DNA of 5,583 nucleotides from positions 1 through 5,583 of the forward strand of contig JAIDVA010000029.1 in the NCBI GenBank assembly GCA_029059925.1, given 5' to 3'. Shown here piece after piece: positions 1 through 5,581 of the stretch. The stretch's first letter is position 1, and the number at the start of each line of letters is the position of its first letter. The stretch is from Eubacterium sp. Lineage in GTDB: Bacteria; Bacillota; Clostridia; Oscillospirales; Acutalibacteraceae. A program made the position numbers and the translations under genes. The notes beneath the pieces were generated by a model. The model saw only the letters and a program-made list of their open reading frames with translations, ran no database searches and had not been told where the DNA came from.

Positions 1-948
1 GTTGCGGGGACTTATATAGTCAAGCCTAATTTAGATTATAAAAAACTTAAAAGCAGTGTGGAAATTACACCTGTTAAAAATGCTGAAATCGGTACTGACA
101 GAATTCATTTTCTCAGCACAGGCAGCTCGGATGCTATTCTTATTGAAAGTGATGGAAAATTTGCACTTGTTGATTGTGCTGAGGATAATGATAATCCAAG
201 AGGCTTTGAGGAATTGGCGGCTGAAGGATATGAAGAGCGAGTGCTTGAATATTTAAAGGCGAATGCTATGGGGGATGATGGCAAGGTTACCCTTGATTTT
301 GTTCTTGGTACGCACAGTCATTCTGATCATATCGGCGGATTTGATACCATTATTAATGATGATGACATTGTCGTAAAGCGTGCATACCTTAAAGTGTATA
401 AGGCAGAGGAAATTAATGATTACGAGGTTGAACGCTGGGATAATCAGGAGGTTTATGACCAGATGATGGATGCTCTTAACAGCAAAAACGTTCCTGTTAT
501 ATCTGAAATGGATGGTACTCCGTTTGCTCTTGGTAATTTCACTATTACTCTTTTTAATACTGCTGACGATAATTCAAAAGGTAAGGTTGGAGAGAATGAT
601 AACTCATTAGGTGTTCTGGTTGAGAAAAACGGCACGAAGGTTTTTCTTTCGGGTGATATCAATAATGTTTCAGGTGATGAGGAACGAATGGCACCGCAGA
701 TAGGCAAGATTAATCTTCTGAAGGTAGGTCATCACAGCTATGCTGGCTCAACATCAAAGCCTTGGCTCAGAACTCTTAATCCTGATATTTGTGTAGTAAC
801 AAACAATTATGAAAGTGTTGATTTCAGAACTGTAAGAAGAATTACACGTGTTGCCGAAGCACCAACCTTTATTACAGGTGAGGAAAATGGTATCGTTGCC
901 GTAATCGGTGATAATGGTCAGATTGATTTATATAATGATATTCATTGA
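1..948 (+). CDS. ComEC-like metallo-beta-lactamase-fold hydrolase, 5'-truncated by window edge
   Basis: The reading frame is open from base 1 to the TGA at 946-948. A GTG at 58 could be read as a start, but it has no Shine-Dalgarno sequence before it and the frame continues upstream, so I call this a partial gene. Counting residues from GTG 58, the zinc-site signature HSHSDH is at 86-91 (bases 313-330), followed by IGG. An NDNS-type motif lies near 180-183, SGD (metal-ligand Asp) at 198-200 and KVGHHSYAGS at 222-231. The early segment IHFLSTGSSDAILIES (16-31) then LVDC (37-40) matches the usual IHFIDVGQGDxxLI...LIDAG of the family, with GQGD changed to GSSD. This order is that of the ComEC/Rec2-related branch of the MBL fold, usually a secreted or membrane-anchored hydrolase or nuclease-like protein. 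Whether an export signal is present cannot be seen, as the N-terminus is outside. The substrate is unknown; no competence membrane domain follows, so it is not ComEC itself. It is probably cotranscribed with the glycosidase 41 bp downstream. Confidence 0.88.
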   Translation, partial: VAGTYIVKPNLDYKKLKSSVEITPVKNAEIGTDRIHFLSTGSSDAILIESDGKFALVDCAEDNDNPRGFEELAAEGYEERVLEYLKANAMGDDGKVTLDFVLGTHSHSDHIGGFDTIINDDDIVVKRAYLKVYKAEEINDYEVERWDNQEVYDQMMDALNSKNVPVISEMDGTPFALGNFTITLFNTADDNSKGKVGENDNSLGVLVEKNGTKVFLSGDINNVSGDEERMAPQIGKINLLKVGHHSYAGSTSKPWLRTLNPDICVVTNNYESVDFRTVRRITRVAEAPTFITGEENGIVAVIGDNGQIDLYNDIH

Positions 949-989
949 TTTTCTGCATAAGGCAGATATTAAATTGACGGAGATATGCT

Positions 990-1925
990 ATGCCTTATTT
1001 ATTTGTACATTTCAGGGAAAAACTTACGATTGACGGTGAACAGGTTTATTTTGCACTGAGTCGCGACGGGTATAATTGGGAAAGTGTTAATGGCGGTGAG
1101 CCTGTTATTACCTGCACAAAGGGGGAACTTGGCTGCAGGGATATTGAAATTGTCCGACTTCATACGGGCGGATTTGTTATACTTGCGACTGATTTATGTA
1201 TAGTGAACCGTATGGATGAAAATTATAATGTTGATTGGAAAAAGGTTAACAGCTCCGGCAGCAAATGCCTTTCAATGTGGAGAAGTGATGATTTGGTAAG
1301 CTTTTCCGAGCAGGAGCTTATTTATTTCGGCAGGGATGATTTTGGCTGTCTTTGGGCCCCTGAGGTATTCTTTGATGAGGATAACGAGGTGTATTTAATC
1401 CATTGGGGGTCAACAGTCAGTGAGGACGATTACAGCCATATGTCAATCTATTGCTGTAAAACAAAGGATTTTAAAACCTTTACTGAGCCTGAACTGTTCT
1501 TTAGCAAGGACAATGAGATACTTGATTCACATCTTGTGAAAGCAGGGGATACATATCATCTTTTCTATAAGAATTCAAGTGATCCGCCTATGAATATGCA
1601 TGCGACGTCAAAATCTCTTTTTGGTGAATATAAGCATGATGAAAAATTCGAGGATTACATGTCGACTCTTGACCGTCCCGGCTCTTACGAGGCACCGACC
1701 ACATATGAGCTGCCGGATGGTCGATGGTGTCTGATGCTTGATTTTTTCGGCTGTGAAAAGGATAAAATGGGTTTTGTACCATTTGTGTCGGATAAGGTCG
1801 GAAATGCTGATTTGCGGATGTGCAAGGAGAATTTCAGCTTCCCCTATGGCTTTAAGCATGGCGGTGTGATTGAAATTACGCAGCAGGAGTATGACCGAAT
1901 CAAGTCATATTATAATGTAAAATAA
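990..1925 (+). CDS. GH43-like five-bladed beta-propeller glycosidase, cytoplasmic
   Basis: This 311-residue protein has no signal peptide or membrane segment, so it probably acts in the cytoplasm on imported oligosaccharides. The ATG at 990 is preceded by GGAG (979-982) with 7 bp spacing. The sequence resembles GH43 arabinosidase/xylosidase-like proteins of clostridia. It opens with LFVHF and VYFALSRDGYNW (19-30), followed by GCRDIEIVR (49-56), FGCLWAPEVFFD (118-129), EILDS (176-180) and GSYEAPT (231-237), then DGRWCLMLDFFG (243-254). By analogy with the family's three acidic catalytic residues, candidates are Asp51 (base), Asp179 (pKa modulator) and Glu234 (acid). These assignments are inferred from motif order only. 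The repeated blade-like motifs (SRDGYNW, SDDLVSFSE, TKDFKTFTEPE) support a propeller. Likely activity is release of arabinose or xylose from short glycans, but the subfamily and substrate are not determined. It is the last gene before a strong terminator. Confidence 0.8.
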   Translation: MPYLFVHFREKLTIDGEQVYFALSRDGYNWESVNGGEPVITCTKGELGCRDIEIVRLHTGGFVILATDLCIVNRMDENYNVDWKKVNSSGSKCLSMWRSDDLVSFSEQELIYFGRDDFGCLWAPEVFFDEDNEVYLIHWGSTVSEDDYSHMSIYCCKTKDFKTFTEPELFFSKDNEILDSHLVKAGDTYHLFYKNSSDPPMNMHATSKSLFGEYKHDEKFEDYMSTLDRPGSYEAPTTYELPDGRWCLMLDFFGCEKDKMGFVPFVSDKVGNADLRMCKENFSFPYGFKHGGVIEITQQEYDRIKSYYNVK

Positions 1926-1945
1926 AATATATATTGACAATTTTT

Positions 1946-1986
1946 AACTGCGTATTTCAGATTTTGATAATACGCAGTTTTCTTTT
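1946..1986 (+). terminator. Rho-independent terminator after the MBL-GH43 pair
   Basis: An 11-bp perfect stem pairs AACTGCGTATT (1946-1956) with AATACGCAGTT (1969-1979). The 12-nt loop is followed by a T-rich tract running to about 1986. It starts 21 bp after the glycosidase stop codon, where a terminator is expected, and it separates the upstream pair from the sigma-factor operon. Confidence 0.85.
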
Positions 1987-2002
1987 AATATACTCTTAGG
2001 CG

Positions 2003-2026
2003 TTATTTGTCGCATATGGCAAATAA
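2003..2026. promoter_or_regulatory. Inverted repeat, candidate operator upstream of the sigma-factor promoter
   Basis: TTATTTG (2003-2009) and CAAATAA (2020-2026) are perfect 7-bp inverted arms around a 10-bp spacer containing CATATG. The element ends 24 bp before the predicted -35 hexamer, a position suitable for a regulator-binding site. The DNA is very AT-rich here, so a chance dyad is possible. No specific regulator is recognised. Confidence 0.3.
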
Positions 2027-2063
2027 TTGTAAATAATTGGTAATTTTTACTGTACAAATAATT
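2021..2063 (+). repeat. Three short direct repeats AAATAATT ahead of the sigma gene
   Basis: AAATAATT occurs at 2021-2028, 2031-2038 and 2056-2063. The first two copies are 10 bp apart, one helical turn. They could be an UP-like AT-rich promoter element or part of a binding site. Low sequence complexity means this may be compositional. Confidence 0.35.
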
Positions 2064-2079
2064 CGTTTTGCTCTATAAT
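2051..2079 (+). promoter_or_regulatory. Promoter of the ECF sigma operon
   Basis: TGTACA (2051-2056, four of six matches to TTGACA) is separated by 17 bp from a consensus TATAAT (2074-2079). Transcription would begin near 2086, leaving a leader of about 24 nt before the ATG at 2110. The -35 region overlaps the TTACTGTACAAATAATT element that recurs before the next gene, so it may also be the recognition site of the operon's own sigma factor or of a repressor. Confidence 0.6.
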
Positions 2080-2097
2080 ACTGATATATTTAGAAGC

Positions 2098-2104
2098 AAG
2101 GTGG
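2098..2104 (+). promoter_or_regulatory. Ribosome binding site that fixes the sigma-factor start at 2110
   Basis: AAGGTGG lies 5 bp before the ATG at 2110. The longer reading from TTG 2068 would begin inside the promoter, upstream of the -10 hexamer, and has no Shine-Dalgarno sequence. The ATG at 2110 is therefore the start to use. Confidence 0.75.
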
Positions 2105-2109
2105 TAATA

Positions 2110-2676
2110 ATGCCTATAAATAAAGATTGGCAGAATGATTTATGTGAAAGATTATGGTATAATTACAGTGATTATATCAAGCGATTATGTAATATAAAAC
2201 TTGGTAATCGCCCGCATGATGCCGAGGATGTACTTTTAGATACATATGTAAGTCTGTGTGTAGCGGTTTCTGAATGCCGTGATATCAGAGATGAAAGGGC
2301 ATGGCTGTTCAAAACTGCGGATAATCTTATCAATGTCAAGCTGAGAGCGATAGCTGAAATAAGAGGAAAAGAGGTCTCTATTCAATCAGCTGATGACGAA
2401 TATCCGGTTTATGATTTGCCGTATTCCATGGATTTTATTGAGGATATGATAAAGGAAAAATCTATATACAGAAAGATTTCCGATATTTTCAGTTCTCTCA
2501 ATGATATGGAAAAGGATATATTTATCAAATTTCAGCTTGAGGATTTTTCGTATGCTGAAATTGCTGAAATCTATGGTTCAACAGAGCAAGCTATAAAACA
2601 AATCAACTACAGAACCAAGAGAAAGATTGCTCAGCTGGTAAAAGTGAAAGCGGAAGAGCTTTATGCGGAAATATGA
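2110..2676 (+). CDS. ECF-type RNA polymerase sigma factor (sigma-70 family)
   Basis: This 188-residue protein has the two-domain build of extracytoplasmic-function sigma factors. Region 2 spans about 13-80: RPHDAEDVLLDTYVSL (34-49) corresponds to the core-binding region 2.2 (usual form DAEDLVQETFLRL), and DERAWLFKTADNLINVKLR (61-79) corresponds to regions 2.3-2.4, which melt and read the -10 element. A linker follows, then region 4 at about 121-176, with a helix-turn-helix around FSYAEIAEIYGSTEQAIKQINYRTKRKI (146-173) that would bind the -35 element. It would direct RNA polymerase to a small regulon, probably including its own operon. The next gene, 85 bp downstream, encodes a membrane protein of anti-sigma type, the usual arrangement for a partner that holds the factor inactive until a signal arrives. 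The ECF group and target promoters cannot be named from sequence alone. Confidence 0.88.
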   Translation: MPINKDWQNDLCERLWYNYSDYIKRLCNIKLGNRPHDAEDVLLDTYVSLCVAVSECRDIRDERAWLFKTADNLINVKLRAIAEIRGKEVSIQSADDEYPVYDLPYSMDFIEDMIKEKSIYRKISDIFSSLNDMEKDIFIKFQLEDFSYAEIAEIYGSTEQAIKQINYRTKRKIAQLVKVKAEELYAEI

Positions 2677-2710
2677 ACAAATTGTAAATTGTAAAAAAAT
2701 TAGCAGAAAA

Positions 2711-2744
2711 TAGTGTTACTTTGTACAAAAAATTACACTATATA
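2711..2744 (+). promoter_or_regulatory. Dyad and possible internal promoter before the anti-sigma gene
   Basis: TAGTGT (2711-2716) and ACACTA (2735-2740) are perfect inverted arms. Nested almost at their centre is a perfect 10-bp palindrome, TTTGTACAAA (2720-2729). The segment TTACTTTGTACAAAAAATTA resembles TTACTGTACAAATAATT in the sigma promoter. A weak sigma-A-like promoter can be drawn as TTACTT (2716-2721), 17 bp, TATATA (2739-2744). The dyad could be an operator, an internal promoter or an RNA hairpin in the sigma/anti-sigma gap. The zero-loop core argues for a DNA site rather than an RNA structure. No terminator U-tract follows, so read-through from the sigma gene is expected. Confidence 0.45.
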
Positions 2745-2761
2745 TATGAGGCGATAGATGT

Positions 2762-3514
2762 ATGTATGATTACGACAAAATAATTGACGTGTTAAACGAA
2801 AAATCAATGAAGTTCACCAGACAGGAAATACTTGATATGATGAACGAAGAGCTGCAAAAGGAGCCGGGTGAAATGGATACCGGCCTTGTTGAGCTTTGTA
2901 TTGATGTGTTGGATAGTAAATATGTTTGTGCTGACGATACAGAAAAGGAGAGCAAAAAGCCATGTGAAACGACGTATGCTAAGAGAATGAGAATCAGAAA
3001 GGCATTGCTGGTTGCGGCGATTTTTGCTGTTGTTCTCGCAATCACAATACCTGCCGGCGCGAAGTTTGTACATATTGACGCAACTGATAGTGTGGTTAAG
3101 TATGAAATGGGCCACTTCAGTATTAATTTGAAAAATGATAGTATTGAAACCTTAATTGATGATTTAGTATTGCCTCAAATGCTAATTGGCAATGATTGTG
3201 AGTTATCGGACTTGCAGGAATATGAAGATGGTGTGATTTTTAATTTCAAAAATCCAAGTCTTGATATATATGGAAATAGTATTATAAGAAATAATAGTAA
3301 TGAAACTGATTTTTATTCAGGAAAAGGCGAAGCAAGTGAAGAATTTTATTCTGTTGAAGAAATTAATGTGAATAATGTTAAAGCATTAGTTATACAATCA
3401 GATGATTTGAATACAATAATGTATCTTACTGATGGTAAAGAATATACAATTACAATTCATAATTGTGATTTTGAAACAGCAAAGCAAATTGCGAATACAA
3501 TCGGAGAAAAATAA
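2762..3514 (+). CDS. Single-pass membrane anti-sigma-like protein with DUF4367-like outer domain
   Basis: This 250-residue protein starts at the ATG at 2762, with GAGG (2748-2751) 10 bp upstream. Residues 1-70 form a charged cytoplasmic segment containing FTRQEILDMMNEEL (18-31) and the motif MDTGLVELCIDVLD (38-51), as seen in membrane proteins encoded beside ECF sigma factors in clostridia. A basic patch RMRIRK (75-80) precedes one hydrophobic helix (81-99), giving an inside-to-outside topology. The outer part (100-250) ends with VKALVIQSDDLNTIMYLTDG, EYTITIHN and ETAKQIANTIGEK, a pattern resembling DUF4367. The likely role is to hold the upstream sigma factor at the membrane and release it on an envelope signal. 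No zinc-binding anti-sigma HxxxCxxC motif is seen, so binding is inferred from position and topology. Base composition drops from about 41% GC (2761-3120) to about 26% GC (3121-3480). The stop overlaps the next ATG by one base. Confidence 0.72.
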   Translation: MYDYDKIIDVLNEKSMKFTRQEILDMMNEELQKEPGEMDTGLVELCIDVLDSKYVCADDTEKESKKPCETTYAKRMRIRKALLVAAIFAVVLAITIPAGAKFVHIDATDSVVKYEMGHFSINLKNDSIETLIDDLVLPQMLIGNDCELSDLQEYEDGVIFNFKNPSLDIYGNSIIRNNSNETDFYSGKGEASEEFYSVEEINVNNVKALVIQSDDLNTIMYLTDGKEYTITIHNCDFETAKQIANTIGEK

Positions 3515-4008
3515 TGAAAAAGTTTATTAAAGCAGCCTTAATGGTTTGTTTGTCAATAATTATGATGATGCCTACAATGGCATTTGCAGCAGATGAAAAT
3601 GTGCCCGAATGGGAGGACCTTCCCCTCACACAGGAGGAATTTGACAACATAATCTCACCCTATGAAGTTAACACGGAAAATATGCGTACCTCTGGTTTAA
3701 TTACAATATACGGTATAGCTCTTCAGAGGAACGGTTCAAATATAAATATCGCAGGTAAAACCTATTGTAATGCAGATGTAGTCAAGTGTGGTTTTACAGT
3801 AATTAAGATTGAGCGCAGAATCAGCCAATACAGTTCTTGGACAGATTATACTACATATGAAGATTTGTATAATGATTCAGCAGCTTATTTCTTGTCAAAA
3901 ACAATTTATGCACCTACAGGCTATCAGTACAGAGCAACCTGCACGCATTATGCAAAAAAATCTCTCCTTTCAACTGAGAAAATTAATAACACATCTAACA
4001 TAGTTTGA
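3514..4008 (+). CDS. Small secreted protein of the sigma-factor operon, possibly DUF6147-like
   Basis: This 164-residue protein begins with a classic signal peptide: MKKFIKAA, a hydrophobic core LMVCLSIIMMMPTM, and a cleavage site AFA|AD after residue 25. The mature part has an acidic start (EWEDLPLTQEEFD, 32-44) and then a beta-rich domain from SGLITIYGIAL (60-70) to GYQYRATCTHYAKK (136-149). The GYxYRxTxTHYAK ending resembles a small secreted Ig-like family that I recall as DUF6147, although I cannot confirm the name. There are three cysteines in the mature protein (85, 92, 143) and no lipobox, LPXTG or membrane anchor, so it should be released. Its ATG overlaps the previous stop as TAATG, and GGAG (3503-3506) lies inside the anti-sigma gene. 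Translation is therefore probably coupled, placing the protein in the same signalling unit. Its function is unknown: it could be the signal, a chaperone of the sensor domain, or an output. Confidence 0.8.
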   Translation: MKKFIKAALMVCLSIIMMMPTMAFAADENVPEWEDLPLTQEEFDNIISPYEVNTENMRTSGLITIYGIALQRNGSNINIAGKTYCNADVVKCGFTVIKIERRISQYSSWTDYTTYEDLYNDSAAYFLSKTIYAPTGYQYRATCTHYAKKSLLSTEKINNTSNIV

Positions 4009-4027
4009 TTTATATTTTTGCAAAGTA

Positions 4028-4060
4028 AAACGGCTCGGAAATTCCGAGCCGTTTGGTTTT
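4028..4060. terminator. Bidirectional terminator between convergent genes
   Basis: A perfect 11-bp GC-rich stem pairs AAACGGCTCGG (4028-4038) with CCGAGCCGTTT (4044-4054) around a 5-nt loop. On the plus strand it is followed by GGTTTTATAT, and on the minus strand by TTTTACTTTG. It sits about 20 bp from both the plus-strand stop (4008) and the minus-strand stop (4074), so it can serve both genes. Confidence 0.85.
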
Positions 4061-4073
4061 ATATATTCATATT

Positions 4074-5480
4074 TTATTCTTCACCGTTCCAGCAATAGGT
4101 GCAAAGCTTGTCTGCTCCTATTCCTACAGCCTCAATCATATCATCAAGTCTGTGGTATCTCAGTGATGTGAAATGCAATGTTTCGCAAATTTTGTCAACC
4201 ATGTTCTGATATTTTTCACTGTCAGGGTTTGTGTATTCCTTGAGTGTCTCATCATCAGGCATACCGCCCTCAAGCTCAGTGATAACTCTGCGTGTTATAA
4301 GCTCCATTTCGGAGGTTGAGCGTGAGAAGTTTAAATATTTACATCCGTAAAGCAGCGGAGGACATGCAGGTCTGATATGTACCTCCTTTGCACCGCTTGC
4401 GTACAGGAATTCCGTGGTCTCTCTCAGCTGAGTTCCGCGCACAATTGAATCATCAATAAGCAAAAGACTTTTGCCCTCAATCAAATCATGAATAGGGATT
4501 AATTTCATCTTGGCAATAAGGTCTCTTTTGCTCTGGTGTGTCGGCATAAAGGAACGCGGCCATGTCGGTGTATACTTTACAAACGGACGTGAGAACGGGA
4601 TTCCCGACTCATTTGAATAACCGACTGCGTGGGCGATACCTGAATCAGGTACACCTGCAACAATATCAGGCTTAACATTGTCACGCTTTGCAAGAGCCTG
4701 TCCGCAGTTATAGCGCATTTTCTCAACGCTTATGCCCTCGTAAGATGATGACGGATAGCCGTAATAAATCCAAAGGAAGGTACAGATTTTCATATCCTTG
4801 CCGGGAGCTATAACGGTTTTTACATCATCTGCAGTCATTACTGCAATTTCGCCCGGACCAAGCTCTTTGTAGTCCGTATAGCCAAGATTGAGATAAGCAA
4901 AGCTTTCAAAGCTTGCGCAGAAGCCGTTATCCTTTTTACCGATAGCGACAGGTGTTCTGCCCATTTTATCTCTTGCGCAGATAATACATTCAGGCTTGAG
5001 CACGAGCATACTCAGTGATCCGTCAACGATTTCCTGTGCATATTTAATACCGTCAATAATATTATCCTTCTGATTAATGATTGCCGCTACCAATTCTGTC
5101 TGGTTAATCTCACCATTCTGCATTTCAAAGAAATGTGTTTTTGACTTGATTATTTCATCAACTATTTCATCCGCATTGTTGATTTTGCCGACTGTTGTAA
5201 CAGCAAAGGTTCCGTGGTGGGAACGAATTAAGATAGGCTGAGCCTCAAAGTCGGAAATACAGCCGATACCGAGTGTACCGTGCATTTCGTTTGATTCTTT
5301 CTTGAATTTTGTTCTGAAAGGGGCGTTTTCAATATTGTGAATAGCCTTGTCAAAGCCGTTCTTTTCGTCATAAACTGCCATGCCTGCACGTCTTGTGCCA
5401 AGGTGTGAATGGTAGTCAGTACCATAAAACAAATCAAATACGCAATCCTCTTTAGATGCAGTAGCAAAAAATCCTCCCAT
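4074..5480 (-). CDS. PurF-family phosphoribosyltransferase lacking the glutaminase nucleophile
   Basis: This 468-residue homologue of amidophosphoribosyltransferase is within the family's normal length. The C-terminal half is intact: VAGVPDSGIAHAVGY (274-288), RSFMPTHQSKRD (309-320) and the PRPP-binding loop LLLIDDSIVRGTQ (339-351) with Asp343-Asp344. Cysteines C233 (KICTF), C380 (YGCKY), C460 and C463 (CTYC) match the four [4Fe-4S] ligands of the Bacillus-type enzyme. The N-terminal half has the glutaminase layout but not its residues: it begins MGGFF instead of MCG, HRGQ is HLGT (26-29), GHxRY is GCISD, HNG is TVG (96-98), and the SDxE motif is NQTE (126-129). An in-frame TGA four codons upstream rules out a longer Cys-bearing start. 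GAGGA lies 6 bp before the ATG. PurF makes phosphoribosylamine, the first step of purine synthesis. This copy is probably a paralogue using ammonia or another nucleophile, or a regulator, so I give no purF symbol. It is transcribed alone within the window. Confidence 0.85.
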   Translation of the reverse strand: MGGFFATASKEDCVFDLFYGTDYHSHLGTRRAGMAVYDEKNGFDKAIHNIENAPFRTKFKKESNEMHGTLGIGCISDFEAQPILIRSHHGTFAVTTVGKINNADEIVDEIIKSKTHFFEMQNGEINQTELVAAIINQKDNIIDGIKYAQEIVDGSLSMLVLKPECIICARDKMGRTPVAIGKKDNGFCASFESFAYLNLGYTDYKELGPGEIAVMTADDVKTVIAPGKDMKICTFLWIYYGYPSSSYEGISVEKMRYNCGQALAKRDNVKPDIVAGVPDSGIAHAVGYSNESGIPFSRPFVKYTPTWPRSFMPTHQSKRDLIAKMKLIPIHDLIEGKSLLLIDDSIVRGTQLRETTEFLYASGAKEVHIRPACPPLLYGCKYLNFSRSTSEMELITRRVITELEGGMPDDETLKEYTNPDSEKYQNMVDKICETLHFTSLRYHRLDDMIEAVGIGADKLCTYCWNGEE

Positions 5481-5513
5481 ATGTAATCCTCACTTGATAG
5501 TTTGTTCAGAGCC

Positions 5514-5531
5514 GACAAATAAAATTTTGTC
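5514..5531. promoter_or_regulatory. 18-bp inverted repeat in the leader of the PurF-like gene
   Basis: GACAAA (5514-5519) and TTTGTC (5526-5531) are perfect 6-bp arms around the AT spacer TAAAAT. The element lies 34 bp upstream of the start codon, between the candidate promoter and the ribosome binding site, where a repressor could act. It does not match any purine operator or riboswitch that I recognise. Confidence 0.3.
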
Positions 5532-5543
5532 ATATTTTACTTG

Positions 5544-5581
5544 ATTTTATTTGCTTATAATGCTCTAACACAAGTATTATA
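5544..5581 (-). promoter_or_regulatory. Candidate promoters of the PurF-like gene
   Basis: Two minus-strand options are visible. A consensus TATAAT sits at 5581-5576, with its -35 hexamer beyond the window edge. A second candidate is TTGTGT (5573-5568), 18 bp, TAAAAT (5549-5544). The first gives a leader of nearly 90 nt and the second about 55 nt. Both are sequence matches only, in AT-rich DNA. The 103 bp from the start codon to the window edge contain no open gene. Confidence 0.4.

Noticed and set aside
58..60. GTG 58 as the true start of the MBL-fold protein
   Set aside because: There is no Shine-Dalgarno sequence upstream, and the same frame is open back to base 1 with plausible protein sequence, so the gene most likely starts outside the window.
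1934..1939. TTGACA as a -35 hexamer after the glycosidase gene
   Set aside because: No -10 hexamer lies at 16-18 bp, and any transcript would run straight into the terminator hairpin.
2068..2109. Upstream TTG start adding 14 residues to the sigma factor
   Set aside because: It lies upstream of the -10 hexamer, so it would not be transcribed from that promoter. It also lacks a ribosome binding site, whereas ATG 2110 has AAGGTGG at 5 bp.
2770..3115. Overlapping minus-strand open frames opposite the anti-sigma-like gene
   Set aside because: They lack ribosome binding sites and recognisable motifs, and they lie opposite a gene with clear domain structure.
3809..4003. Plus-strand 64-codon frame within the secreted-protein gene
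   Set aside because: It is a shifted-frame shadow of a gene with a signal peptide and coherent domain, and it has no independent start signals.
5228..5533. Minus-strand 101-codon frame overlapping the start of the PurF-like gene
   Set aside because: It is an alternate frame of well-conserved PurF coding sequence. Its translation has no recognisable motifs and the start has no good ribosome binding site.
5556..5561. Plus-strand TATAAT as a promoter for a gene beyond the right edge
   Set aside because: No acceptable -35 hexamer lies 16-18 bp upstream. The nearest TTGTCA (5527-5532) is 23 bp away.
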